Both the position numbers and the translations under genes were made by a program. From NCBI GenBank assembly GCA_015057505.1, contig SVEG01000013.1:19009-83008 (forward strand): a stretch of 64,000 nt of DNA. The letters are read 5' to 3'. The DNA comes from Lachnospiraceae bacterium. GTDB taxonomy: Bacteria > Bacillota > Clostridia > Lachnospirales > Lachnospiraceae. A model generated the notes under the pieces. That model made no database searches and was not told where the DNA came from. It saw only the letters and a program-made list of their open reading frames with translations. Each line of letters opens with the position of its first letter. The first letter of the stretch is position 1. Below are positions 36,323-45,904 of the stretch, one piece after another.

Positions 36323-36408
36323 TATACTTATAAGTGGGTCAAAGTGGAGAAAAGTGGATTGAAGTGGTGAAATTCATACCGAAACACACAGCTTTTTCAC
36401 TAAAGTGG
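36323..36408 (+). promoter_or_regulatory. mraZ promoter -10 and tandem MraZ-type boxes
   Basis: TATACT at 36323-36328 (weak -35), followed by AAGTGG at 36332, 36342, 36352 and 36362, exactly 10 bases apart, and once more at 36403. MraZ regulators in other bacteria bind TGGG-type direct repeats with about 10-base spacing in front of their own gene. The first box lies where transcription should start, so binding would repress the dcw operon. Confidence 0.8.
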
Positions 36409-36460
36409 CTCATGTAGACAAAAGAAGAGAAATGGTAGTTCGGTTAGGCAGGTGTTTTAT

Positions 36461-36904
36461 ATGTTGATGGGTGAATTCAATCATACGATCGACGTTAAAG
36501 GCAGACTGATAGTTCCGGCCAAGTTAAGAGATGCGCTTGGAGATGAATTTGTTGTAACAAAGGGACTTGATGGATGCTTATTTGCATATCCGAATGAAGA
36601 GTGGAAGAACTTTGAGGAGAAGCTCGGAGCATTGCCACTTACCAATATGAATGCACGAAAGTTCGCCAGATTTTTCCTCGCGGGAGCTACTACCTGTGAA
36701 GTGGACAAGCAGGGACGTATACTTTTGCCGGCGGTTTTAAGAGAGTTTGCAGGCCTTGACAAGGAAGTTGTTCTTGTCGGTGTTTCCAGACGTGTTGAAA
36801 TCTGGAGCAAGGATAAGTGGATTGAAGTAAGCGAAGCTAATGAGGCAGACAACAATATGGAAGATATCGCAGAGAATATGTCACAGATGGGACTCGGAAT
36901 TTAA
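36461..36904 (+). CDS. mraZ: Transcriptional regulator MraZ
   Basis: 147 residues with two AbrB-like MraZ domains, each carrying the D-x-K-G/Q-GR motif: '[19 protein letters not shown]' (~5-25) and '[19 protein letters not shown]' (~80-100). It binds repeats before its own gene and regulates the dcw cluster, which it opens here. I chose ATG 36461 (protein begins MLMGEF) with AGG 9 bases upstream; GTG 36452 is possible but unusual for the family. Confidence 0.97.
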   Translation: MLMGEFNHTIDVKGRLIVPAKLRDALGDEFVVTKGLDGCLFAYPNEEWKNFEEKLGALPLTNMNARKFARFFLAGATTCEVDKQGRILLPAVLREFAGLDKEVVLVGVSRRVEIWSKDKWIEVSEANEADNNMEDIAENMSQMGLGI

Positions 36905-36941
36905 GACATGTGAAGCATTTTAATCGCTAAGAGGTGGCAGG

Positions 36942-37880
36942 ATGGCATTTGAACACAAATCCGTATTATTGCAGGAATGTATAGACGGACTAAAGATAAA
37001 AGCAGACGGAATATATGTTGACGGAACCTTGGGTGGTGCAGGTCACTCATATGAGATTTGCAAGAACCTTGGTGAAAACGGAAGACTTATCGGAATTGAT
37101 CAGGATGCCGATGCGATTGTGGCAGCTACGGAGAGACTTTCTGTTTTTTCAGACAAGGTAACTGTTGTAAGAAGTAATTATTGCAGGATACGACAGGTTA
37201 TGAATGAGTTAAACATCTCCGGGGTCGATGGAATTTTACTTGACCTCGGGGTTTCCTCCTATCAGCTTGATACGGCTGAGAGAGGTTTTACTTACAGGGA
37301 ACCGGATGCACCGCTTGACATGAGAATGGACGTAAGGCAGGAACTTACGGCAAGAGATATAGTTAATGAATATAGTGAAATGGAATTGTATCGGATTATT
37401 CGTGATTACGGGGAAGACAAATTTGCCAAGAACATTGCAAAGCACATCGTAAAAGCAAGACAAGAACATCCGATAGAGACGGCAGGAGAGCTTGTGGAGC
37501 TTATAAGGAATGCCATACCGGCAAAGGTGAGAGCTACGGGCGGACATCCTGCGAAGAGAACTTTTCAGGCAATACGTATTGAATGCAACAAGGAACTTGA
37601 GGTTCTTAAAGAGTCGCTGGATGACATGATTGATTTGCTTAATCCGGGCGGAAGATTATGTATTATTACATTTCATTCACTTGAAGACAGAATTGTTAAG
37701 GTACATTTTAAGCAAAGTGAGAACCCTTGCATATGTCCGCCGGACTTTCCGGTATGTGTATGCGGCAAGCAACCCAAGGGACATAATGTTACAAGGAAAC
37801 CTGTTTTACCGAGTGATGAAGAACTTGAATTTAACAAAAGATCTCAGAGTGCCAAATTAAGAATTTTTGAAAAGGCATAA
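36942..37880 (+). CDS. rsmH: 16S rRNA (cytosine(1402)-N4)-methyltransferase RsmH
   Basis: 312 residues. '[13 protein letters not shown]' at the start, SAM motif '[15 protein letters not shown]', '[22 protein letters not shown]' and '[11 protein letters not shown]' are all typical of MraW/RsmH. It methylates C1402 in the decoding centre of 16S rRNA. GAGGTGG precedes the ATG. The Cys-rich stretch near the end ('[15 protein letters not shown]') is normal for Firmicute members. Second gene of the dcw operon. Confidence 0.98.
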   Translation: MAFEHKSVLLQECIDGLKIKADGIYVDGTLGGAGHSYEICKNLGENGRLIGIDQDADAIVAATERLSVFSDKVTVVRSNYCRIRQVMNELNISGVDGILLDLGVSSYQLDTAERGFTYREPDAPLDMRMDVRQELTARDIVNEYSEMELYRIIRDYGEDKFAKNIAKHIVKARQEHPIETAGELVELIRNAIPAKVRATGGHPAKRTFQAIRIECNKELEVLKESLDDMIDLLNPGGRLCIITFHSLEDRIVKVHFKQSENPCICPPDFPVCVCGKQPKGHNVTRKPVLPSDEELEFNKRSQSAKLRIFEKA

Positions 37881-37920
37881 ATGATATAACAAAAAGGATT
37901 TTGGAAAGAGGTGATATGTG

Positions 37921-38439
37921 ATGGCGAATAACTATAAGTATGATTTGCGCCAAATCACATATATTGACGGCAATACAGTACGCAAGGAAGCGGTTTTTGC
38001 ACCGCCGTCACAGCAACCGTTTACGGAAGAAAAACGAAAGATTAACAAAAGAATAGCAGTTAATAAGGAACCGGCAAGAATAAGTTGGATATCGATGGTA
38101 GGAATTCTTGTTGCGGCAGCGATTACACTTGTTTTGTGTATTGATTATGTTCAGTTACATACTGATATCAGAGTAAGACTTGAGAATATTAATGAGATGG
38201 AAGCAGAACTTAACGCTCTTATTTCCGAGAACAGGGCTCTTGAGAATCAGGTGAGTAGCTACATAGATCTTGATTATGTATATGATGTTGCTACAAATGA
38301 ACTCGGAATGCAGTATCCGAAGAGTGACCAGATTGTATATTACGAGGACGTTAATTCTGAATATGTAAGACAGTACGGTTCAATTTCATCAGCAGAAGAA
38401 GAAGAAGAATACAGTATCTACGCGTATTTTGGTAAATAG
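37921..38439 (+). CDS. FtsL/septum-formation-like bitopic division protein
   Basis: 172 residues: cytoplasmic N-terminus of about 55 residues, one membrane helix (~57-80: 'ISMVGILVAAAITLVLCIDYV'), and a short extracellular coiled coil ('IRVRLENINEMEAELNALIS'), then a Tyr/Glu-rich tail. Sequence is weakly conserved in FtsL, but size, topology and the place between rsmH and the PBP genes are characteristic. FtsL joins FtsB/DivIC and FtsQ/DivIB to activate septal wall synthesis. RBS GAGGTG; ATG 37921. Confidence 0.8.
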   Translation: MANNYKYDLRQITYIDGNTVRKEAVFAPPSQQPFTEEKRKINKRIAVNKEPARISWISMVGILVAAAITLVLCIDYVQLHTDIRVRLENINEMEAELNALISENRALENQVSSYIDLDYVYDVATNELGMQYPKSDQIVYYEDVNSEYVRQYGSISSAEEEEEYSIYAYFGK

Positions 38440-38462
38440 GCGTATGCAGGCCGGGGGTACAT

Positions 38463-40469
38463 ATGGACACAAGCCGCGATAAAAAATTAAAGAAAATCAC
38501 AAGAAAAATGCAGACAAAGCTGGTAATATTATTTTTAATAATAGTACTGGCTTTGGTTGGGTTATGCGGACGTTTGACATATATTAACATGACAAACGGT
38601 GCACAGTACAGTAAGCAGATTTTGTCACAGCAACAATATGAAACAAAGACGATACCGTATCAGCGAGGAGATATTGTTGATAGGAACGGTATAGTACTTG
38701 CGACAAGCATTAAAGTGTATAATCTTATTCTTGATCCGAAGATTATGCGTTCGGATAGCGGAAAGTATCTTGAACCTACGATAAGTGCACTTTGTAATTG
38801 TTTCGGGTATGACGAGAGCGAGATACGAAGAATTGTTTCAGAAAATAGTAACAGCAGTTATTACCGTTACGAAAAAGGACTTACACTTTCTGAAATAGAA
38901 GATTTTTTAAGACTTTCGGAAGGAGAGGTTAAGCCGGCACCGTTATGGTTTACCAATGCTGATGGTGTGGCATACTCTTATCATAACATTCAGGGTGTGT
39001 GGTTTGAGGAAGAATATCAGCGAATATATCCTTATAACAGTCTTGCGTGCGATATTATAGGCTTTACTAATTCCGGTAATGTGGGAACATGGGGGATAGA
39101 GGAATATTATAACGCAACATTAAATGGGAAGGATGGAAGAAAATACGGTTATCTTAATGCAGACAGTGACATAGAAAGTGTCGTACAGCCTGCTGTTGAC
39201 GGTAATACAATAGTATCTACGATTGATACCAATATTCAACGAATCGTAGAAGCGAAGATTCAGGAGTTTCAAGATACAACAGGAAGTGCAAATACTGCGG
39301 TTGTTGTAATGAATCCTAATAACGGTGAAATATATGCAATGGCAAGTTATCCTTTCTATAATCTTAATAATCCACGTGATTTAAGTGCATTTTTTACAGA
39401 AGAAGAAATTGAGGGCATGACGGATGAAGACAAGCTTAAGTTTTATTATTCATTGTGGCGTAATTATTGTATAAGTGATACTTATGAGCCTGGTTCGACT
39501 GCTAAGATTTTTACGGTTGCGGCAGCTCTTGAAGAAAATATCGCCAATATGAACAAAACTTTTGTTTGTAAAGGTAAGCTTCATGTCGGTGGTTGGGATA
39601 TTAACTGTCATAAAAAATATGGGCATAATAAGTTAACTTTAAAAGAAAGTGTTGCTTATTCATGTAATGTTGCCATGATGGAGCTTGCAGCGCAGACCGG
39701 TGCGGATACATTTGTTAAGTATCAGGAAAATTTCGGAGTCGGAAGACTTACGGGAATTGATCTTCCGGGTGAAGCATCTGCAGAAGGTCTTTATTATAAA
39801 GCAGAAGACATGAAGGCATCGGATCTTGCAACAAGTTCTTTTGGTCAGAACTACAATGTGACGATGATTCAGATGGTGGCCGCATATTCTTCAGTAATTA
39901 ACGGAGGCTATTATTATGAGCCGCATGTTGTAAAGAAGATTGCCAATTCAGACGGTAATACTGTTAAAGAGATTGAACCGATTCTTGTAAAGCAGACTAT
40001 AAGTAATGTGACGTCAGAACTTCTTGTGGACAGCCTTGAGAGTGTTGTTACTGATGGGACGGGTAGGAATGCTGCGATTGCGGGATATTCAATAGGTGGA
40101 AAAACAGGTACCGCAGAGAAGGCACTAAAAGATAAAGAGAACTATCTTGTTTCATTCATAGGATTTTCGCCTGTTGAAAATCCTGAGGTTCTTATTTATG
40201 TAATAGTTGATGAACCCAATGTTGAAAAACAGTCTAACAGCTCTTATGCTTCCGGACTTGCAAGAGATATCCTTGAAGAAATTCTACCGAGTCTTAATGT
40301 GCATTCTACACTTGAGGATATCGAGCCGGAGCCTGAACCCGAGACACCTTCGGAGCCTGAAAGTACACCGACTGAAGAATCTACGGAGCCTCAGTTTCCT
40401 AATCCCAGCTATTCAGAAGAATGGGAGGAGCCTATAGTACAGGCTCCTATAGAAGAATCATCAACATGA
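38463..40469 (+). CDS. Class B penicillin-binding protein (FtsI/SpoVD-type), copy 1
   Basis: 668 residues: membrane helix at ~20-40, PBP dimerisation domain, transpeptidase domain from ~255. Active-site motifs are intact: 'EPGSTAKIF' (S-x-x-K), 'YSCNVA' (S-x-N) and 'IGGKTGTAEK' (K-T-G). It cross-links peptidoglycan at the septum or in the spore cortex. There is no PASTA domain; instead a Pro/Glu/Ser/Thr-rich tail of ~55 residues follows. A second class B PBP lies next to it, as in the pbpB-spoVD pair of Bacillus; which copy has which job cannot be told. Confidence 0.93.
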   Translation: MDTSRDKKLKKITRKMQTKLVILFLIIVLALVGLCGRLTYINMTNGAQYSKQILSQQQYETKTIPYQRGDIVDRNGIVLATSIKVYNLILDPKIMRSDSGKYLEPTISALCNCFGYDESEIRRIVSENSNSSYYRYEKGLTLSEIEDFLRLSEGEVKPAPLWFTNADGVAYSYHNIQGVWFEEEYQRIYPYNSLACDIIGFTNSGNVGTWGIEEYYNATLNGKDGRKYGYLNADSDIESVVQPAVDGNTIVSTIDTNIQRIVEAKIQEFQDTTGSANTAVVVMNPNNGEIYAMASYPFYNLNNPRDLSAFFTEEEIEGMTDEDKLKFYYSLWRNYCISDTYEPGSTAKIFTVAAALEENIANMNKTFVCKGKLHVGGWDINCHKKYGHNKLTLKESVAYSCNVAMMELAAQTGADTFVKYQENFGVGRLTGIDLPGEASAEGLYYKAEDMKASDLATSSFGQNYNVTMIQMVAAYSSVINGGYYYEPHVVKKIANSDGNTVKEIEPILVKQTISNVTSELLVDSLESVVTDGTGRNAAIAGYSIGGKTGTAEKALKDKENYLVSFIGFSPVENPEVLIYVIVDEPNVEKQSNSSYASGLARDILEEILPSLNVHSTLEDIEPEPEPETPSEPESTPTEESTEPQFPNPSYSEEWEEPIVQAPIEESST

Positions 40470-40483
40470 TTTGTTTTCATATC

Positions 40484-40512
40484 CTGACATTAACTGTAAT
40501 AAATTATATTAA
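40484..40512 (+). promoter_or_regulatory. Possible internal promoter before the second PBP gene
   Basis: CTGACA (40484-40489), 17 bases, TATTAA (40507-40512). If used, transcripts would begin near 40519, inside the annotated frame, and favour the ATG at 40533. It may allow separate expression of the second PBP. Confidence 0.35.
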
Positions 40513-42272
40513 TGAGTTTTTCGGCAGGGAATATGAAATATCAGCTTACCAGAAATAGAAGAAAAATTATTATATTTTGTGCATTTGTAATGCTTACGGG
40601 AATAATGCTTTGCATAAGAGTCGGATATTTAATGATTTTTAGAGCAGAGCATTATTCTGCGCTTGCAAAAGAACAACAGGAACGTGAGCGTTCCATAAAG
40701 GCTGCAAGAGGCATGATACTTGATGTAAACGGTAATATAATTGCTACTAATAAGACGGTATGCACAATCTCTGTAATTCATAATCAGATAGAAGATGAAG
40801 AGACGGTAATAAAGGTATTGTCCGAAGAGTTGGGTATGGACGAAGATACGGTGCGTAAACGTGTTAAAAAGGTCAGTGCAATGGAAAAAATCAAGTCAAA
40901 TGTGGATAAAACCATCGGTGACAAGATTAGAGGTTATGACCTTGCGGGTGTTAAGGTTGATGAAGATTATAAACGTTTTTATCCGTATAATGAACTTGCA
41001 TCTACGGTAATCGGGTTTACGGGCAGTGACAACCAGGGGATTATCGGGCTTGAGGTAAAATATGAATCATGGCTTAAAGGAATAAACGGAAAAATCCTTA
41101 CTCTTACGGATGCAAGAGGAATTGAACTTGAGAATGCGGCGGAGACGAGAGTAGATCCTGTTTCAGGCAATAATCTCCGAATCAGCATGGATATAAATAT
41201 ACAGATGTATGCAGGGCAACTTGCAGAGAAAGTAATGGAACAAAAGCAGGCAAACAGAGTATCCATAATAGTAATGAATCCGCAAAACGGAGAAATTATG
41301 GCTATGGCAAATGTGCCGGAGTTTGATCTTAACAATCCTTATACATTAAATTACGAGGTTACAACCTCGCTTACAACAGAAGAAAAGCAGAATTTATTAA
41401 ATCAAATGTGGAGAAACGAAGCGATTAATGATACTTATGAGCCGGGCTCCACATTTAAAATTATAACGATGTCTGCTGGTCTTGAAGAAGGTGTTGTTTC
41501 ACTGAATGATACGTTTTCATGTCCGGGATTCCGCATTGTGGAAGACAGACGGATTAAGTGCCATAAGGTTATAGGACACGGCGGTGAAACTTTTCTTGAG
41601 GGCGCAAAGGTTTCCTGCAATCCTGTATTTATTGATGTTGGATTGAGGCTTGGTATAGATAATTATTATAAGTATTTTAAGCAGTTTGGTCTGTTGACTA
41701 AAACAGGAATCGATTTGCCGGGTGAAGCGGCAACAATTATGCATAAAAAAGAAAACATGGGGCTTGTGGAGCTTGCAACGGTTTCTTTTGGGCAATCTTT
41801 TCAGATAACACCGATTCAGCTTTTGACAACAATAAGCTCGCTTATAAACGGAGGAAACAGGGTGACACCACATTTTGGGCTTGATGTTCTTAGTCCGGAC
41901 GGAGAGGTTATAAATACATTTGAGTATAAGACAACATCGGGAATTGTTTCGGAAGAGACTTCTGAGACCGTTAGATATATTTTGGAACAGGTTGTTGAGA
42001 GCGGAAGCGGTAAAAACGCATATATAGAGGGGTACAGCATAGGCGGGAAGACAGCAACCTCCGAAAAACTGCCAAGAAGTCTTAATAAGTATATTTCTTC
42101 GTTTGTGGCTTTTGCCCCGGCAGATGATCCTCAGGTTATAGCGATGGTAATAATTGATGAGCCGGAGGGAACTTATTACGGAGGTACGATTGCCGCACCC
42201 GTAATAAAGGAACTTTACGAAAATATATTACCATATCTTGAAATTCCGACCGATTATGCGGAAAGTGATTGA
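40512..42272 (+). CDS. Class B penicillin-binding protein, copy 2, with altered KTG motif
   Basis: 586 residues: membrane helix at ~18-38, dimerisation domain, transpeptidase domain from ~230. S-x-x-K 'EPGSTFKII' and S-x-N 'VSCNPVF' are intact, but the third motif reads 'IGGKTATSEK', that is K-T-A instead of K-T-G. The change is clear in the DNA (AAG ACA GCA). The protein ends right after the transpeptidase domain. The first ATG has no ribosome site; ATG 40533 behind AGGGA is an alternative. Adjacent to copy 1, so probably one acts in division and one in sporulation. Confidence 0.92.
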   Translation: MSFSAGNMKYQLTRNRRKIIIFCAFVMLTGIMLCIRVGYLMIFRAEHYSALAKEQQERERSIKAARGMILDVNGNIIATNKTVCTISVIHNQIEDEETVIKVLSEELGMDEDTVRKRVKKVSAMEKIKSNVDKTIGDKIRGYDLAGVKVDEDYKRFYPYNELASTVIGFTGSDNQGIIGLEVKYESWLKGINGKILTLTDARGIELENAAETRVDPVSGNNLRISMDINIQMYAGQLAEKVMEQKQANRVSIIVMNPQNGEIMAMANVPEFDLNNPYTLNYEVTTSLTTEEKQNLLNQMWRNEAINDTYEPGSTFKIITMSAGLEEGVVSLNDTFSCPGFRIVEDRRIKCHKVIGHGGETFLEGAKVSCNPVFIDVGLRLGIDNYYKYFKQFGLLTKTGIDLPGEAATIMHKKENMGLVELATVSFGQSFQITPIQLLTTISSLINGGNRVTPHFGLDVLSPDGEVINTFEYKTTSGIVSEETSETVRYILEQVVESGSGKNAYIEGYSIGGKTATSEKLPRSLNKYISSFVAFAPADDPQVIAMVIIDEPEGTYYGGTIAAPVIKELYENILPYLEIPTDYAESD

Positions 42273-42328
42273 TTATTCGCTTAAAACGAATTATACTAAA
42301 ATGCAAATGAAACTTTTGAGGTGGAAAG

Positions 42329-43285
42329 ATGAAAACAGATATTATATTACCGGTTATTATATCATTTGCCATAAGTGCAATTCTTTGCCCTATAGCAATT
42401 CCTTTTTTGAAAAGACTTAAATTCGGACAGCCGATAAGAGAAGAAGGACCGAAGGAGCATCTTAAAAAGTCGGGAACTCCTGTTATGGGAGGAATTGTGT
42501 TTCTTGCGGCGATTTTGATTACAAGTGTGTTTTATATTAAGGATAATCCAAAGATTGCCCCGATACTGTTTGTGACACTCGGGTTTGGGCTTGTTGGTTT
42601 TCTTGATGATTTTATAAAGGTTGTTATGAAAAATCCAAAGGGACTTCTTCCATGGCAGAAGATGCTGGGACAGTTTGTGGTTGCGGCAGTGTTTGCGGTT
42701 TATCTTATGAAATTTTCGGATGCCGGAACAGGTGCAATCATACCTTTTTCAAGCGGCAAGATACTTGATATGGGAATCTTTTTCCTGCCGGTATTCTTCT
42801 TTATCGTGCTCGGTACGGTAAACGGTGCGAACTTTACGGATGGACTTGACGGACTTTGTACGAGTGTAACACTTCTTATTGCAGTGTTCTTTACGATGGT
42901 GGCACTCGGAACGGGCATAGGAATCGGACCTGTTACTGGAGCGGTAGTCGGAGCGCTTATGGGCTTCTTGCTTTTTAACGTGCATCCTGCGAAGGTTTTT
43001 ATGGGAGATACGGGTTCTTTAGCACTTGGCGGTTTTGTTGTATCCGCGGCATATATGCTTAATCTTCCGTTGTTTTTACCGATGATTGCGCTTATTTACA
43101 TGACAGAGATTTTATCCGTAATCATTCAGGTAACATATTTTAAGAAAACAGGTGGCAAGAGATTGTTTAAAATGTCCCCGATTCATCATCATTTTGAGCT
43201 TTGTGGTTGGTCGGAGACGAGAGTAACTGCCGTATTTTCAATTGTAACAACAATTATGTGTCTGCTTGCTTATCTGGCATTATAA
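42329..43285 (+). CDS. mraY: Phospho-N-acetylmuramoyl-pentapeptide-transferase
   Basis: Membrane enzyme that moves phospho-MurNAc-pentapeptide to undecaprenyl phosphate, making lipid I. 318 residues with about ten membrane segments and the MraY motifs 'GTPVMGGIVFL', 'GFLDDFIKV', 'NGANFTDGLDGLC' and 'HHHFELCGWSE'. GAGGTGG precedes the ATG. Followed by murD, as usual. Confidence 0.98.
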   Translation: MKTDIILPVIISFAISAILCPIAIPFLKRLKFGQPIREEGPKEHLKKSGTPVMGGIVFLAAILITSVFYIKDNPKIAPILFVTLGFGLVGFLDDFIKVVMKNPKGLLPWQKMLGQFVVAAVFAVYLMKFSDAGTGAIIPFSSGKILDMGIFFLPVFFFIVLGTVNGANFTDGLDGLCTSVTLLIAVFFTMVALGTGIGIGPVTGAVVGALMGFLLFNVHPAKVFMGDTGSLALGGFVVSAAYMLNLPLFLPMIALIYMTEILSVIIQVTYFKKTGGKRLFKMSPIHHHFELCGWSETRVTAVFSIVTTIMCLLAYLAL

Positions 43286-43329
43286 AACATTATCGGTGCC
43301 GGTGACATAGCGGCGGAATGGAGAATATT

Positions 43330-44673
43330 ATGAATTTGAAAGGAAAAAAGGTACTTGTTGCCGGAGGCGGTAAAAGCGGTATCTCTTCAATAAAATTATT
43401 AATGAGTGGCGGTAAGGCAGTGCCTGTTTTGTATGACGGTAATGTGAATTTTTTGTTGCCGGATGAGCTTTCGGGTATTGTGGATACGAGACTCGGCGAG
43501 TTTAAAAAGGAATTTCTTGCGGGTATGGATTTGCTTGTAATTAGTCCGGGAATTCCGATTGATTCTGATATTGTACTTACTGCACAGGCTATGAATATAC
43601 CTGTATGGGGGGAGATTGAGCTTGCTTATTATTTTGAAAAGGGTAGGGTGGTTGCAATTACCGGAACTAATGGCAAGACGACAACCACTGCGCTTACGGG
43701 CGAGATAATGAAGGCGGCATTTCCGGAAGTGTTTGTGGTAGGAAATATCGGAATTCCTTATACGGAAGAGGTTACAAAGACTACGGATAAGTCAGTTACT
43801 GTTGCTGAGATAAGCAGTTTTCAGCTTGAGAGTACACATGAGTTTGCACCGAAGATTACGGCGATACTAAATATTACTCCGGACCATCTTAACAGACATA
43901 AAACTATGGAGAATTATATTGCAGTTAAGGAAAGTATAACCAAGAATCAGAATCCTGAGGATGTGTGCATACTTAATTATGAGGATGTTGTGCTTAGGGA
44001 ATTTGGTACATCACTTGATTGCAGGGTTATGTATTTCAGTAGTGAGACAGTGCTTAGAGACGGACTTTTTTATGAGGACGGAGCACTTTACCACAGCGTA
44101 AACGGTGAGAGAACACTTATCTGCAAGACTGATGATATGAAGATAATAGGTACTCATAATTATGAGAATGCCATGGCTGCGGCGGCTGCCGGAATTGCAA
44201 TGGGTATTGATATCGCGACAATAGGTAAAGTAATTTGTGATTTTGTTGCTATTGAGCATCGTATAGAATTTGTAAAAGAAGTTAACGGAGTTTTGTATTA
44301 TAACGACTCAAAGGGAACTAATCCCGATTCTTCGATAAAGGCGGTTAATTCCATGACACGCCCGACATTTCTTATAGCAGGCGGTTCTGAGAAGAATTCG
44401 GACTTTACGGATTTTGCAAAGACGTTTAAAGGACACCTTAAAAAGCTTGTGTTAATAGGTGTTACAAGATTTAAGATTGCAGATGCTGCAAAGGAGCAGG
44501 GATTTAATGAGATTATTTTTGCGGAATCATTAAAGGAAGCAGTTGAGTTCTGTCACGATAACGCTGTTTCGGGTGATGCGGTACTTTTATCACCTGCATG
44601 TGCAAGCTTTGATATGTTCAAGAATTATGAAGAGCGCGGACGTATTTTTAAGGAATATGTAAAGCAACTTTAA
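43330..44673 (+). CDS. murD: UDP-N-acetylmuramoylalanine--D-glutamate ligase
   Basis: Adds D-Glu to UDP-MurNAc-L-Ala in the cytoplasm. 447 residues: N-terminal Rossmann motif 'VLVAGGGKSGISSIKLL', ATP-binding 'ITGTNGKTTTTALTG' at ~110, 'SSFQLEST', 'NITPDHLNRH', and C-terminal 'YYNDSKGTNPDSSIKAV'. ATG 43330 has TGGAG 7 bases upstream; ATG 43318 is in frame but lacks one. Confidence 0.97.
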   Translation: MNLKGKKVLVAGGGKSGISSIKLLMSGGKAVPVLYDGNVNFLLPDELSGIVDTRLGEFKKEFLAGMDLLVISPGIPIDSDIVLTAQAMNIPVWGEIELAYYFEKGRVVAITGTNGKTTTTALTGEIMKAAFPEVFVVGNIGIPYTEEVTKTTDKSVTVAEISSFQLESTHEFAPKITAILNITPDHLNRHKTMENYIAVKESITKNQNPEDVCILNYEDVVLREFGTSLDCRVMYFSSETVLRDGLFYEDGALYHSVNGERTLICKTDDMKIIGTHNYENAMAAAAAGIAMGIDIATIGKVICDFVAIEHRIEFVKEVNGVLYYNDSKGTNPDSSIKAVNSMTRPTFLIAGGSEKNSDFTDFAKTFKGHLKKLVLIGVTRFKIADAAKEQGFNEIIFAESLKEAVEFCHDNAVSGDAVLLSPACASFDMFKNYEERGRIFKEYVKQL

Positions 44674-44698
44674 ACTGTATTTTGAAAGAGGTGGATTG

Positions 44699-45847
44699 AT
44701 GGCTAGGGAAAATGATAATAGCAAGCGTACAAGAGGGTATTATGATTACAGCCTGGTAATCATTATCTGCTTCTTGGTTTGTTTTGGAATGATTATGCTA
44801 TACAGTACGGTTTCTTATACGGCACAGCTTAAGAATATTACGGCTACAGAATACCTTAGTAATCAAATTATAGCTACTGTACTTGGATTTATTGCGATGT
44901 TTCTGATATCATTTATGGATTATCACAAATTTGCGAGATTTGCAGTGCTTGGTTATCTGACCTCTTATATACTTATTTTTCTTGTGCTTACACCGCTTGG
45001 AATTACGGTAAACGGTGCAACGCGTTGGATTGGTGTAGGTGCATTTTCTTTCCAACCGGCAGAGTTTGTAAAAATTGCCGTGATACTGTTTCTTGCATAC
45101 ATAATTAACAAATGGAACAAGAAGATAGTAAAATTAAGATATGTTTTTGTGATTCTTATGCTCATTGCACCGATTTCCGTGCTTTTGTGGCAGATAACGG
45201 ACAATTTAAGTACTGCTCTTATTGTTGCGGGAATTGCTGTTGTTGTTGTATTTGTTGCAAGCCCCGATTACAAGTTTTTTGTAAGTATGGGAATTATTGC
45301 AATTGGTGTAGTTGTATTTATAGTTTTAAAAATCGATTGGCTTATTTCTCTTAGCGAGAGTTTTCGTCTGGAGCGTATCCAGGCGTGGTTAAGTCCTGAG
45401 GATTATGCGAGCGGAACAGGTTTTCAGACACTGCAGAGTTTGTATGCAATAGGCTCAGGAAGCTTTTTTGGGAAAGGACTCGGTAACAGTATCCAGAAGC
45501 TTAATTTTCTTCCTGAACCGCAGAATGATATGATTTTTGCAATTATATGCGAGGAGTTGGGACTTTTTGGCGCAGTGTGTGTAATCCTTATGTTTTTGTT
45601 TATGATATGGCGCTTTATGGTTATTGCCAACAATGCCCCGGATTTGTTCGGAACATTGCTTGTTGTAGGGGTTATGGGACATATCGCAATTCAGGTTATA
45701 CTTAACATTGCTGTAGTAACCAATACGATACCCAATACAGGTATTACTTTGCCTTTCATAAGTTACGGTGGTACATCGGCGGCATTTCTTCTTGCAGAGA
45801 TGGGGCTTGCGCTCAGTGTGTCGAGACAGATAAAGATGATAAAATAG
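44699..45847 (+). CDS. ftsW: FtsW/RodA/SpoVE family peptidoglycan glycosyltransferase
   Basis: 382 residues, about ten membrane helices. SEDS motifs: 'NGATRWIGVGAFSFQPAEFVKI', the loop with catalytic Asp region 'RLERIQAWLSPEDYASGTGFQTLQSL', 'LPEPQNDMIFAIICEELG' and 'TGITLPFISYGGTSA'. It polymerises lipid II together with a class B PBP. It follows murD with a strong GAGGTGG site. No murG is found between it and murA, where other clusters often have it. Confidence 0.95.
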   Translation: MARENDNSKRTRGYYDYSLVIIICFLVCFGMIMLYSTVSYTAQLKNITATEYLSNQIIATVLGFIAMFLISFMDYHKFARFAVLGYLTSYILIFLVLTPLGITVNGATRWIGVGAFSFQPAEFVKIAVILFLAYIINKWNKKIVKLRYVFVILMLIAPISVLLWQITDNLSTALIVAGIAVVVVFVASPDYKFFVSMGIIAIGVVVFIVLKIDWLISLSESFRLERIQAWLSPEDYASGTGFQTLQSLYAIGSGSFFGKGLGNSIQKLNFLPEPQNDMIFAIICEELGLFGAVCVILMFLFMIWRFMVIANNAPDLFGTLLVVGVMGHIAIQVILNIAVVTNTIPNTGITLPFISYGGTSAAFLLAEMGLALSVSRQIKMIK

Positions 45848-45904
45848 TAACGAAAATAAATCCGTCTGCGTATATTATGATATATCATGTTTCGGAGGCG
45901 GAAT

